From an uncultured Clostridia bacterium (GTDB taxonomy: Bacteria > Bacillota > Clostridia > Oscillospirales > CAG-272): DNA of 17,015 nucleotides. The translations under genes were made by a program, and so were the position numbers. This document shows, in pieces, positions 1-8,321 of the stretch (position 1 is the stretch's first letter; the number at the start of each line of letters is the position of its first letter). A model generated the notes under the pieces. The model searched no databases. It saw only the letters and a list, made by a program, of their open reading frames with translations, and was not told the origin of the DNA. Where the stretch lies: the NCBI GenBank assembly GCA_945485605.1, contig CALYSG010000019.1, forward strand, positions 1 through 17,015. The letters run 5' to 3'.

Positions 1-1
1 C

Positions 2-2668
2 CTCGAAGAGAAGTCCGATGTGCTTTCGGAGCTAAAAACCACCGAAGACGGTCTGAACTCTTCCGAAGCCGAAGAAAGGCTCAGAGAACACGGCAAAAAC
101 AAGCTCGCTGAGGGCAAAAAAACGCCGCTTATAATGCGGTTCCTTAAGCAAATTGCCGATCCTATGATCATCATTCTTCTCGTCGCCGCCGGCATCTCGG
201 CTGTGATCTCTGCGGTCAACAAGGAAGCTCCTACCGATGTTTTCATCATTCTCTTTGTCGTCATCCTAAATGCCGTACTCGGCGTGATCCAGGAATCGAA
301 GGCTGAAAAAGCCATCGACGCACTTAAAGAAATGACCGCCGCTACCTCAAAGGTCCTGCGCGACGGGAAGCAGGTCACGGTAAGGAGCGAGGAACTTACG
401 ATCGGTGACATTATAATACTTGAAGCAGGCGATGCGGTCCCCGCCGACGCGAGGATCATTGAGTCAAATTCGCTGAAATGCGAAGAAGCGGCTCTGACCG
501 GCGAATCGGTTCCGGTAGATAAACACACCGCGGCCGTCAAGGCGGGCGAGAACGGCGACGTGCCGCTCGGCGACCGCTCAAATATGGTCTATATGGGCAG
601 CACGGTCGTTTACGGGCGCGCTAAAGCTGTAGTCTGCTCGGTCGGCATGGACACCGAAATGGGCAAGATCGCCACGGCTCTCACCGAAGTCGCCGAGGAA
701 AAGACTCCTCTTCAGCAGAAGCTCGCCCAGCTCTCCAAGATCCTCACATTTATAGTTATCGGCATCAGTGTAGTCATATTTATAGTAGGAGCCGTTCGCG
801 GATCTATCGCGGGTCACGGTATAGACTTCCCAAATGTAATACTTCCCTCCTTCATGGTTGCGGTCAGCCTTGCCGTTGCAGCCATACCCGAAGGACTTGC
901 CGCTGTGGTAACCATAGTTCTCTCGATAGGCGTTACCAAGATGTCGAAGCGTTCGGCTGTCATCAGAAAGCTCACTGCGGTCGAGACACTCGGCTGCACA
1001 CAGGTCATATGCTCCGACAAAACGGGGACGCTCACACAGAACAAGATGACCGTCATCGAATATTTCTCGGCTGACAAAAACCTTCTCGCAACGGCTATGA
1101 CGCTCTGCAACGACGCCGAGCCCGGTGAGGACGGAAATGCGGTCGGCGAACCGACAGAGTGTGCACTCGTGAACTTCGCAACGAAAAACGAGGTTAAAAA
1201 GCCCGAGCTTCTGATTTCTCAGCCGAGGATCGGAGAAATTCCGTTCGACTCGATGCGTAAGATGATGACAACGGTCCACAAGACCGAAAGCGGCTTCGTT
1301 CAGTACACGAAGGGCGCTCCCGATGAGCTTCTGCGTCGCTGCACGATGATCCTCACCGAAAACGGGGTAAAAGAGCTTACAGATGCCGACCGCGCGGATA
1401 TCCTCGGTCAGAACAAGGCTATGGCAGACAAGGCGCTCCGCGTTCTTGCGGCAGCTTACAGACCGCTCGACGCAGAACCCGCTGCCGAAGAATACAGCTC
1501 AGACATACTTGAGCAGGATCTGATATTCGTCGGACTCTGCGGCATGATCGATCCCGTCCGCCCCGAGGTCCTCGGAGCTATCAGGGAATGCCGCGGTGCC
1601 GGTATTCGCCCGATAATGATAACCGGCGACCATAAGGACACCGCCGTGGCGATCGCTATGGAGCTCGGTATCATAAAGAGCGCCGATGAAGCTATAACCG
1701 GCGCCGAGCTCAACGAATTCTCCGATGAGGAGCTTGAAAAGAAGATAGATAAGTACTCGGTCTACGCACGTGTCCAGCCCGAGCACAAGGTCAGGATCGT
1801 CAAGGCGTGGAAAAAGAAAGGTATGATAACCGCCATGACAGGTGACGGAGTCAATGACGCTCCCTCAATAAAAGCTGCCGACATAGGAGTCGGTATGGGT
1901 ATCACGGGTACCGACGTCACTAAAAACGTCGCCGATATGGTTCTCGGTGACGACAACTTTGCCACTATCGTTTATGCCGTCGAAGAAGGCAGAATGATAT
2001 ACAGCAATATAAGAAAGGCGATACAGTTCCTGCTATCGTCGAATATGAGCGAGGTCATCACGATCTTTACGGCGACCATGATGGGCTTCACGATACTTGA
2101 AGCTCCTCACCTGCTTTGGATCAACCTCATAACCGACTGCTTCCCGGCTCTCGCCCTCGGTGTCGAGCCTGCCGAAAAGGACATTATGAAACAGCCTCCG
2201 CGTTCGAGCAAGGACGGCATATTCTCGGGCGGTCTCGGATTTGATATGGTATATCAGGGGCTTCTCGTTTCGGCACTGACTCTGATAGCCTACTTCCTCG
2301 GAAGCACGGAAGGACTTCTCTTCGATCCCAATTGCGGCACGGCACATATGCAGGGAATGACGATGGCGTTCCTCACAATGTCGATGGCTGAGATCTTCCA
2401 TTCGTTCAATATGCGCTCGCAGCGCGGCTCGATCTTCACGCTCCGCTCGCACAACAAATTCCTCTACGCCGGAATGCTTGCGTCGCTTGTTCTTACATTC
2501 GTGGTAATAGAGGTTCCTCCGATCGCGCATCTCTTCGGATTTGCAAACATCGACTGGATCGAATACCTTGTGGCTATGGGACTTGCGATCTCGGTCATAC
2601 CGATTGTCGAGCTTGTGAAACTCATTCAGAGAAGCATAGCAAAAAATAAAGCAAACAAAAATCAATAA
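2..2668 (+). CDS. Ca2+-type (type II) cation-transporting P-type ATPase, 5' end cut by window edge
   Basis: An ATP-driven membrane cation pump, most likely exporting Ca2+. The frame is open to the left edge (codons for L-E-E-K-S-D precede the GTG at 20), and the first visible residues match the cation ATPase N-terminal domain, so the true start lies upstream. Numbering from the GTG at 20, the motifs are TGES 160-163 (actuator), PEGL 290-293 in M4, DKTGT 333-337 with phosphorylated Asp333, KGAP 431-434 (nucleotide binding), TGD 535-537 and TGDGVND 607-613. Ion-site residues resembling SERCA/PMR1 pumps are visible: the M4 Glu of PEGL, N675 and E678 in M5 (NMSEV), and N702/D706 in M6 (NLITD). 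About ten membrane segments are present. It is the only rightward gene in the left half and ends at a strong hairpin. Ca2+ is inferred from family motifs; Mn2+ or another cation is possible. Confidence 0.95.
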   Translation, partial: LEEKSDVLSELKTTEDGLNSSEAEERLREHGKNKLAEGKKTPLIMRFLKQIADPMIIILLVAAGISAVISAVNKEAPTDVFIILFVVILNAVLGVIQESKAEKAIDALKEMTAATSKVLRDGKQVTVRSEELTIGDIIILEAGDAVPADARIIESNSLKCEEAALTGESVPVDKHTAAVKAGENGDVPLGDRSNMVYMGSTVVYGRAKAVVCSVGMDTEMGKIATALTEVAEEKTPLQQKLAQLSKILTFIVIGISVVIFIVGAVRGSIAGHGIDFPNVILPSFMVAVSLAVAAIPEGLAAVVTIVLSIGVTKMSKRSAVIRKLTAVETLGCTQVICSDKTGTLTQNKMTVIEYFSADKNLLATAMTLCNDAEPGEDGNAVGEPTECALVNFATKNEVKKPELLISQPRIGEIPFDSMRKMMTTVHKTESGFVQYTKGAPDELLRRCTMILTENGVKELTDADRADILGQNKAMADKALRVLAAAYRPLDAEPAAEEYSSDILEQDLIFVGLCGMIDPVRPEVLGAIRECRGAGIRPIMITGDHKDTAVAIAMELGIIKSADEAITGAELNEFSDEELEKKIDKYSVYARVQPEHKVRIVKAWKKKGMITAMTGDGVNDAPSIKAADIGVGMGITGTDVTKNVADMVLGDDNFATIVYAVEEGRMIYSNIRKAIQFLLSSNMSEVITIFTATMMGFTILEAPHLLWINLITDCFPALALGVEPAEKDIMKQPPRSSKDGIFSGGLGFDMVYQGLLVSALTLIAYFLGSTEGLLFDPNCGTAHMQGMTMAFLTMSMAEIFHSFNMRSQRGSIFTLRSHNKFLYAGMLASLVLTFVVIEVPPIAHLFGFANIDWIEYLVAMGLAISVIPIVELVKLIQRSIAKNKANKNQ

Positions 2669-2676
2669 AGAAAAGT

Positions 2677-2702
2677 CCGGCGTCCGCATCTGCGGACGCC
2701 GG
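2677..2702. terminator. Bidirectional intrinsic terminator between the Ca2+ ATPase and rnc
   Basis: A perfect 12-bp GC-rich inverted repeat (CCGGCGTCCGCA / TGCGGACGCCGG) with almost no loop; in practice about 11 bp with a 4-base loop. It is followed rightward by TAATTTTTTATTTTT and leftward by ACTTTTCTTTATT, so it can end both convergent transcripts. It starts 8 bases after the ATPase stop and ends 13 bases before the rnc stop. Confidence 0.9.
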
Positions 2703-2715
2703 TAATTTTTTATTT

Positions 2716-3435
2716 TTATATGTTTCCGAAAAGCTCAAGCGCTTCCTTCGCTGCCATCTGCTCTGCCTCACGCTTGGTTTTTCCCTCTCCTCTGCCTATT
2801 ATGTTGCTGCCCATACGCGCCTCAGCCGCGAATGTCTTGCAGTGGTCGGGCCCCGTCTCGTTAACTATAACATATTCAAGTTCCGCAGAGCTGTCCTGCT
2901 GTATGAACTGCTGAAGCTGAGTCTTGAAATCATGACCTCTACCTGCTTTCTCGGTCTTTACTACCTCGGCTTCAAGGAAAGGCATGAGAAACTTAGATAC
3001 CTCCGCCTTGCCGTTCTCACCGGAATCAAGGTAAACAGCCGCAAGAACGGCTTCGAATGCGTCCGAAAGTATCGATTTGCTCTTCCGTCCGCCGTTCTTT
3101 TCTTCTCCGATGCCGAGAAGCAGGTAGTCGCCGAGCTCTATCTCGACGGCGTATCCGGCAAGCGCACGCTCGCATACTATTTCGGCACGCAGCTTGGTAA
3201 GATCGCCCTCGTCGCGGTCGCGGAAGCTCTCAAACAGGTACTCGCTCGCGATTATCGACAGCACCGAGTCACCGAGAAATTCAAGCCTCTCATTACAACG
3301 GCAAAAGTTGTGCTTTATTCTCTGCTCATGCGAATAGGAAGAGTGCGTCAGCGCGGTGCGGATAAGCTCCGTGTCTTTGAATTTATGTCCGAGCCTTTCT
3401 TCAAGCCCGGCTGTTTTTTTCGGTAACTTATTCAT
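2716..3435 (-). CDS. rnc: Ribonuclease III
   Basis: Double-stranded-RNA endonuclease acting in rRNA and mRNA processing in the cytoplasm. From the chosen start it has 239 residues. The RNase III signature NERLEFLGDSVL is at 48-59, with Mg2+ ligands Glu52 and Asp56, and the second acidic pair is Asp125/Glu128 in DAFEA. A C-terminal dsRNA-binding domain covers about 168-236 (ends GEGKTKREAEQMAAKEAL). The frame stays open upstream to a TTG at 3522, but that extension runs through a hairpin-rich stretch and has no RNase III similarity. The ATG at 3435 (M-N-K-L-P) gives a normal length. An ATG at 3447 is the alternative: a GAAAGGAA box at 3469-3476 would approach it if the hairpin at 3450-3467 folds. 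It is the last gene of the leftward block; smc and ftsY, frequent rnc neighbours, are absent. Confidence 0.92.
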   Translation of the reverse strand: MNKLPKKTAGLEERLGHKFKDTELIRTALTHSSYSHEQRIKHNFCRCNERLEFLGDSVLSIIASEYLFESFRDRDEGDLTKLRAEIVCERALAGYAVEIELGDYLLLGIGEEKNGGRKSKSILSDAFEAVLAAVYLDSGENGKAEVSKFLMPFLEAEVVKTEKAGRGHDFKTQLQQFIQQDSSAELEYVIVNETGPDHCKTFAAEARMGSNIIGRGEGKTKREAEQMAAKEALELFGNI

Positions 3436-3565
3436 ATTTATTACCATGGCTTTCGCTTTGGCGAAAGGTTCCTTTCTTGCGAAATTGAGGCATGCCCTGC
3501 GGGCAAGATCTCTGCCGTGCAAAGAGCTGAAGCCTCAGAAGGCAGATAGATTGCAAGATTTATAT
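3436..3565 (-). other. Hairpin-rich gap between plsX and rnc (possible leader or dispersed repeat)
   Basis: This 130-base gap packs several small inverted repeats. One is CTTTCGC/GCGAAAG around a 4-base loop (3450-3467), another is TGCCC/GGGCA around 3 bases (3492-3504), and a third is GCCT/AGGC around 4 bases (3531-3542). No convincing sigma-A promoter is visible. A GAAAGGAA purine box (3469-3476) lies just upstream of the first hairpin on the leftward transcript. The region stays open in the rnc frame for about 29 codons. It could be an rnc leader that the enzyme itself cleaves, as in the E. coli rnc leader, or a REP-like repeat. Neither is shown by the sequence alone. Confidence 0.4.
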
Positions 3566-4615
3566 TTAATCTTTTTTCTCACCGTCTTTTTCGTGCTTTG
3601 CATTACGCTCTTCAAGGATCTTTCTCTCGAATCCCTCCGCTTCTTGTGCAATATCGTATGTCACACCTGTATAGACGACGGAGATCGCCTGTCTTATAGC
3701 GTTTTTGAATGCCTTCGCATTCGACGAGCCGTGAGCTTTTATGACCGGCTTTGAGATTCCGAGAATAGGTGCACCTCCGTGTTCGGTGCTGTCGTACCTG
3801 TGTTTAAGCTCGCGGACGCCCTTACGGACGAGCAGAGCCGAGAGCTTCGAGACATTGGAGGCAAGGAACAGGGTTTTCATCTCGCCGATCATCAGCTTTC
3901 CCATTCCCTCTATCGATTTAAGAAGAATATTCCCCGAAAATCCGTCGGTCACGACAACATCGCAAACATTGAATGCAAGCTGATTTGCCTCGACATTTCC
4001 TATGAAATTGATATTTTCGTTCTTTGACAGACGCTTATACGCCGCGAGCTGAAGCTCGGTACCCTTGCATTCCTCGCTACCGTTGTTCAGAAGCCCGACA
4101 CGGGGCTTCATCACTCCGTAGCAGTTTCTCATATATGCACTGCCCATAACGGCAAACTGTTCAAGGTTCTCGTCATTTACATTGATATTCGCCCCCGAGT
4201 CGAGAAGCAAGACCGGCGGTGTGAACGGAAGGATCGCACCGATCGCGGCACGCTTTACCGCCCTTATCCTACGGACGATCAGTGAAGCTCCGGTGAAGAG
4301 CGCGCCCGAATTGCCGGCGCTGACCACAGCGTCACCCTTTTCCTCCGCAAGGAGCTTGAGTGCCACCGCCATGGAAGAATCCTTTTTCGAGCGCACGACA
4401 CAAAGCGGATCGTCCTCCATCGTGATCGAGACATCGGTATCTACTATCTCGAACCTGCGAAGATCGAACCCGTTTTCGGCGGCTATACTCTTTATCTTTT
4501 CGGCATTACCGACAAGGATAAAGCTGGCGTTGTACTCCTTGGATGCGGCGATCGTGCCCTTGATTATCTCAAGCGGCGCGTTATCTCCCCCCATTGCATC
4601 TACTATAATTCTCAT
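3566..4615 (-). CDS. plsX: Phosphate acyltransferase PlsX
   Basis: Converts acyl-ACP and phosphate into acyl-phosphate, the donor used by PlsY for the first acylation of glycerol-3-phosphate in phospholipid synthesis; a peripheral membrane enzyme. The 349 residues are the usual family length. The N-terminus MRIIVDAMGGDNAP is the PlsX hallmark, followed by VVSAGNSGALFTGA, LLDSGANINVND and VVTDGFSGNILLKS, all typical conserved blocks. The C-terminus carries a short charged tail rich in Glu and Lys. The ATG start lies 32 bases after the trmFO stop, with a modest AGAAGAA purine stretch about 10 bases upstream. Many Firmicutes keep acpP between plsX and rnc, but no ACP-like frame is present here. 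Confidence 0.96.
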   Translation of the reverse strand: MRIIVDAMGGDNAPLEIIKGTIAASKEYNASFILVGNAEKIKSIAAENGFDLRRFEIVDTDVSITMEDDPLCVVRSKKDSSMAVALKLLAEEKGDAVVSAGNSGALFTGASLIVRRIRAVKRAAIGAILPFTPPVLLLDSGANINVNDENLEQFAVMGSAYMRNCYGVMKPRVGLLNNGSEECKGTELQLAAYKRLSKNENINFIGNVEANQLAFNVCDVVVTDGFSGNILLKSIEGMGKLMIGEMKTLFLASNVSKLSALLVRKGVRELKHRYDSTEHGGAPILGISKPVIKAHGSSNAKAFKNAIRQAISVVYTGVTYDIAQEAEGFERKILEERNAKHEKDGEKKD

Positions 4616-4647
4616 CTGCTGTATTTCTTCTGATCTGTATTTCGGAT

Positions 4648-5976
4648 TTATTCGGGCAAAGCGGCAAGGGCTTCGAGCGCCCTTTCTGCGATAGCCTCAT
4701 TTTTAGCGGTCTTACCGCCCTTTACGCGGTGACCGAGAGGTTCAACTATGCCGAAATTGGCATTCATCGGAGTGAACCTTCCGATACCTCCGCCGCTTAC
4801 GTATGCCGCCATCGCTCCGAGCACCGTTGTTCTCGGGAATATCAGCTTTTCCTCTCCGAGGACAAGCCGTGCGGCATTAGTCCCGGCGACAAGCCCCGAT
4901 CCCGCCGACTCGATATAGCCTTCGACACCCGTCATCTGACCGGCGAAGAAGAGATTTTTTCTGTTCTTGACCGCGTAGGTATCGTCAAGGAATCCGGGAG
5001 AATCAAGGTAAGTATTCCTGTGCATAGTCCCGTAGCGGACGAATGAGGCATTCTCAAGCCCCGGGATCAGTCCGAAGACTCTTCTCTGCTCGGGATATGT
5101 CAGATGCGTCTGAAATCCCACAAGGTTATACATCGTGCCCTCGTTGTTCTCCTTGCGGAGCTGAACGACGGCATAAGGCTCGGTACCGGTTCGCGGATCG
5201 GTTATCCCTACCGGCTTCAGAGGACCGTAGCGAAGAGTGTCAAATCCCCGTCTTGCCATTATCTCGACCGGCATGCAGCCCTCGAAAACCGTAAGCTCAT
5301 CCTTGCCGTTCTGAGCCTCACGGTCGAAATCGTGAAGCTCGGCTTCCTTCGCCGAGACAAGCTCGTTATAGAAGCGCCCGTATTCCTCGCGCGTCATAGG
5401 ACAGTTTATATAGTCTGCGTCACCCTTGCCATATCGTGATGCGAAAAAGGCTTTCTCCATATTGACCGATGAAAATTCGACTATGGGCGCGGCGGCATCA
5501 AAGAAATGAAGCCCACGGCAACCGAGTGTGCCGATAAAATCGGTCATAGCTTCCGATGAAAGAGGTCCCGTCGCTATAACGGTCACCTCATCGGGATCGA
5601 CGCTGCCGCACTCGGCATTGACGATCTTAAGATCCGGGCAGGCGCGTAGCTTCTCTGTGATATACTCCGAGAAAAGCTCACGGTCAACGGCAAGCGCTCC
5701 GCCCGCAGGTACTCGCGTGGCATCCGCAGCCTCCATTATCAGAGACGAGCGGCGGCGCATTTCCTCTTTCAGAAGACCTACGGCATTGGAAAGTGCCGCG
5801 GCTCTGAGAGAATTAGAGCAGACGAGCTCGGCAAATTTCTCCGAATGATGCGCCGGGGTGAATTTAAGGGGCTTCATCTCAACAAGAGTTACCGGCACCC
5901 CGCGGTGCAGTGCCTGCCATGCGGCTTCACAGCCGGCAAGCCCCGCACCTACAACGGTAATACTTTTACTGCTCAT
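4648..5976 (-). CDS. trmFO: Methylenetetrahydrofolate-dependent tRNA (uracil-5-)-methyltransferase TrmFO
   Basis: FAD- and folate-dependent enzyme that makes m5U54 (ribothymidine) in the tRNA T-loop. The 442 residues start with a dinucleotide-binding GxGxxG motif (VVGAGLAGCEAA, 8-19). The hallmark LVCSNSLR follows, with Cys53 at the position of a redox/catalytic cysteine described for the B. subtilis enzyme, and the second family cysteine is probably Cys234 in EGCMPVE. The FAD-contacting GQMTGVEGYIESAGSGL block lies near the C-terminus. The ATG overlaps the topA stop as ATGA (5973-5976), implying translational coupling. TrmFO replaces SAM-dependent TrmA in most Firmicutes. In Bacilli the topA-trmFO pair is typically followed by xerC and hslVU; here plsX follows instead. 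Confidence 0.96.
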   Translation of the reverse strand: MSSKSITVVGAGLAGCEAAWQALHRGVPVTLVEMKPLKFTPAHHSEKFAELVCSNSLRAAALSNAVGLLKEEMRRRSSLIMEAADATRVPAGGALAVDRELFSEYITEKLRACPDLKIVNAECGSVDPDEVTVIATGPLSSEAMTDFIGTLGCRGLHFFDAAAPIVEFSSVNMEKAFFASRYGKGDADYINCPMTREEYGRFYNELVSAKEAELHDFDREAQNGKDELTVFEGCMPVEIMARRGFDTLRYGPLKPVGITDPRTGTEPYAVVQLRKENNEGTMYNLVGFQTHLTYPEQRRVFGLIPGLENASFVRYGTMHRNTYLDSPGFLDDTYAVKNRKNLFFAGQMTGVEGYIESAGSGLVAGTNAARLVLGEEKLIFPRTTVLGAMAAYVSGGGIGRFTPMNANFGIVEPLGHRVKGGKTAKNEAIAERALEALAALPE

Positions 5977-8282
5977 TTTTCTTTCCCCGATGTCTCTTCC
6001 TTGGGTAACTCACGCTCGTAGCCACAGTCCTTATTTGAGCAGACAATCAGATTTTTGCCTTTCTTACGCATCATGGTCTTTCCGCATTTCGGGCAGACCT
6101 CTGATGTCGGAATATCCCACGTCGAGAAATCGCAGGTCGGATAGTTTTCACAGCCATAAAAGACCGACGCTCTCGACTTTCCGTGGCGCTTGACAAGTCC
6201 GCCACCGCACTTCGGACATTTTCCCGGTGTTTCTTCATTTATATGCTTCGTATAGCGACATTCGGGGAAGCGCGAACAGGCGTAGAAGCTACCGTATCTT
6301 CCGGTTCTGAGCACAAGCTCCGCACCGCAAAGCTCGCACTTAAGTCCTGTTTTCTTCGGCTCGGGCTTCTCTGCAGAAGGCTTTTTCTCGACCTGCGCTT
6401 CGGTGAGCTTCTCTTCGCTTACCAAAGGCTTTGTGTTACGGCATCTCGGATAGTTGGGGCAGGCGGCACATTTTCCGAACTTACCGGTACGTACAACCAT
6501 CTTTGCTCCGCACTTTTCGCATATCATACCGGTCTCCTCTGCGGGGATCGCAATCTTTCCGGCGTCGGAAGCCTCGGCTTTCTCAAGCTCCTTCTCAAAG
6601 TCAGCCCAGAAATCGGTCAGCACTTTTTCAAGCGAGAGCTGTCCCTTCTCTATATCGTCAAGGCTGTCTTCCATATTTGCAGTGAACTTATAATCTACGA
6701 TATCGGGAAATTCGTTTTTCATAAGCTCAGTGGTCGCCTCTCCGAGAGGTGTCGGCACAAGCGTTTTTCCGTCACGGCGTACATAATCGCGGTCAAGGAT
6801 TATTGAGATAATCGCCGCAAAGGTGCTCGGTCTTCCGATCCCCTTCTCTTCAAGGAATTTGACGAGCGAGGCTTCCGTATATCTCGGAGGCGCCTCGGTA
6901 TAATGCTTGCTCGGGATTATAGCTTCAGCTTTCAGTACATCTCCGTTCTTAAGCTCGGGAAGTTTTAGATTTTTCTCTTCATCGATGTCAGCAGACTGCC
7001 CTTCCTCGACTGTCTCCTCGTAGACCGACATAAAGCCCGGGAAGGTCACGGTATAGCCGCTCGTTCTGAACATATATCCGCCGCAGGAAACGTCAGCCGT
7101 CACGGTAGACAGCGCCGCCGACTCCATCTGGCTCGCAACAAATCTATCCCAGATAAGCTTATAGAGCCTGTACTGTTCGGGGGTAAGATATTCCTTTATC
7201 TGCGCCGGCTCAAGGTCGACTCGGACCGGTCTTATCGCCTCGTGCGCATCCTGTGCGCCGTTGCGGGATCTGAAGGTTCTCGGGACCGTCGGGCAGTATT
7301 CCTCTCCGTATTTGACACGGATAAGCTCACGGGCAGCCTCCTGAGCATCGGCGGAGATCCTTTGCGAGTCGGTACGCATATAGGTTATAAGACCTTGGGC
7401 ACCCCCGTTTACGGCACCGACATTAACGCCCTCGTAAAGCTCCTGCGCTATTTTCATAGTACGCGAGGATTGATAGTTCAGTTTTTTTGAAGCCTCCTGC
7501 TGCAGAGTCGACGTCGTAAAGGGCGGTGCCGGGGATTTATGCTTGACACCTTTCTTGACATCGGTCACAGCAAAATCCTTGCCTTCTGTCGCGTGAAGGA
7601 CGGCATCGGCAGCTTCTTTATTTGAAAGATGCAGCTTCTTACCGCTCTCATCGCCGAAAAAGCGTACAGAAAAGCTCTTTCCGTTATCGGTGAGAAGGTT
7701 TGCGTCGATAAGCCAGAATTCCTCAGGCTTGAAATCGCGTATCTCCTGCTCGCGGTCAACGATTATCCTTGCCGCGACCGACTGGACTCTTCCGGCGGAA
7801 AGACCGTTTCTGATCCTTTTCCAGAGCACGGGACTCAGCTTATATCCGACGATACGGTCAAGTATCCTTCTCGCCTGCTGCGAATTTACAAGATTCATAT
7901 CGACGGTACGGGGAGCCTTTATTCCCGCCTGGACCGCTTTCTTTGTAACTTCATTGAAAGTCACGCGAAGAGTCTTTTCTACCGGAATATCGAGCACCGT
8001 TGCAAGATGCCATGCTATAGCCTCGCCCTCGCGGTCAGGGTCGGTCGCAAGGAAGACCTTGTTCGCCTTCTTCGCCTCTTTCCTTATCTCCTTGATAAGG
8101 TCTCCCTTTCCGCGTATGTTTATATAGTGAGTCTCAAAGCCATTGTCGATGTCCACTCCGAGTGTGCTCTTCGGCAGGTCGCGGAAATGCCCCTTGCAGG
8201 CTATCACACGGTATCCCGAGCCGAGATACCCCTTTATAGTAGCCGCCTTTGAGGGCGACTCAAGAATCATCAGATTTGCCAT
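5973..8282 (-). CDS. topA: DNA topoisomerase I (type IA)
   Basis: Relaxes negative supercoils by transient single-strand cleavage. The start is the ATG at 8282 (MANLMILESPSKA), chosen because GAAAGG at 8290-8295 sits 7 bases upstream. A longer frame from a TTG at 8297 would overlap that ribosome binding site. The product is 769 residues. The Toprim domain is at about 3-110, with acidic cluster D81-x-D83-x-E85 in TDPDREGEAIAWHL. The catalytic tyrosine is Tyr301 in GLITYMRTDS. The C-terminus carries four Cys4 zinc-ribbon repeats (starting CEKCG, CELCG, CPKCG and CPKCG), one more than the three of E. coli TopA. It lies 39 bases downstream of dprA and overlaps trmFO by 4 bases, so it is probably co-transcribed with both. 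Confidence 0.97.
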   Translation of the reverse strand: MANLMILESPSKAATIKGYLGSGYRVIACKGHFRDLPKSTLGVDIDNGFETHYINIRGKGDLIKEIRKEAKKANKVFLATDPDREGEAIAWHLATVLDIPVEKTLRVTFNEVTKKAVQAGIKAPRTVDMNLVNSQQARRILDRIVGYKLSPVLWKRIRNGLSAGRVQSVAARIIVDREQEIRDFKPEEFWLIDANLLTDNGKSFSVRFFGDESGKKLHLSNKEAADAVLHATEGKDFAVTDVKKGVKHKSPAPPFTTSTLQQEASKKLNYQSSRTMKIAQELYEGVNVGAVNGGAQGLITYMRTDSQRISADAQEAARELIRVKYGEEYCPTVPRTFRSRNGAQDAHEAIRPVRVDLEPAQIKEYLTPEQYRLYKLIWDRFVASQMESAALSTVTADVSCGGYMFRTSGYTVTFPGFMSVYEETVEEGQSADIDEEKNLKLPELKNGDVLKAEAIIPSKHYTEAPPRYTEASLVKFLEEKGIGRPSTFAAIISIILDRDYVRRDGKTLVPTPLGEATTELMKNEFPDIVDYKFTANMEDSLDDIEKGQLSLEKVLTDFWADFEKELEKAEASDAGKIAIPAEETGMICEKCGAKMVVRTGKFGKCAACPNYPRCRNTKPLVSEEKLTEAQVEKKPSAEKPEPKKTGLKCELCGAELVLRTGRYGSFYACSRFPECRYTKHINEETPGKCPKCGGGLVKRHGKSRASVFYGCENYPTCDFSTWDIPTSEVCPKCGKTMMRKKGKNLIVCSNKDCGYERELPKEETSGKEK

Positions 8283-8289
8283 TTGATTA

Positions 8290-8295
8290 CCTTTC
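8290..8295 (-). promoter_or_regulatory. Ribosome binding site deciding the topA start
   Basis: GAAAGG on the minus strand, 7 bases before the ATG at 8282. It lies between the two candidate in-frame starts and therefore favours the downstream ATG over the TTG at 8297. Confidence 0.75.
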
Positions 8296-8321
8296 AATCA
8301 AAAAATAAAGAGTTTAACGAT

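Noticed and set aside
578..1279. Long minus-strand open frame inside the Ca2+ ATPase gene
   Set aside because: It is antisense to well-conserved ATPase coding sequence, has no ribosome binding site or promoter, and shows no recognisable domain.
2842..3426. 194-codon plus-strand frame opposite rnc
   Set aside because: It lies wholly antisense to the RNase III catalytic and dsRNA-binding domains; its composition reflects codon structure of rnc.
3436..3522. In-frame 29-codon N-terminal extension of rnc from a TTG
   Set aside because: It passes through hairpin repeats, is unlike any RNase III N-terminus, and the TTG lacks a ribosome binding site.
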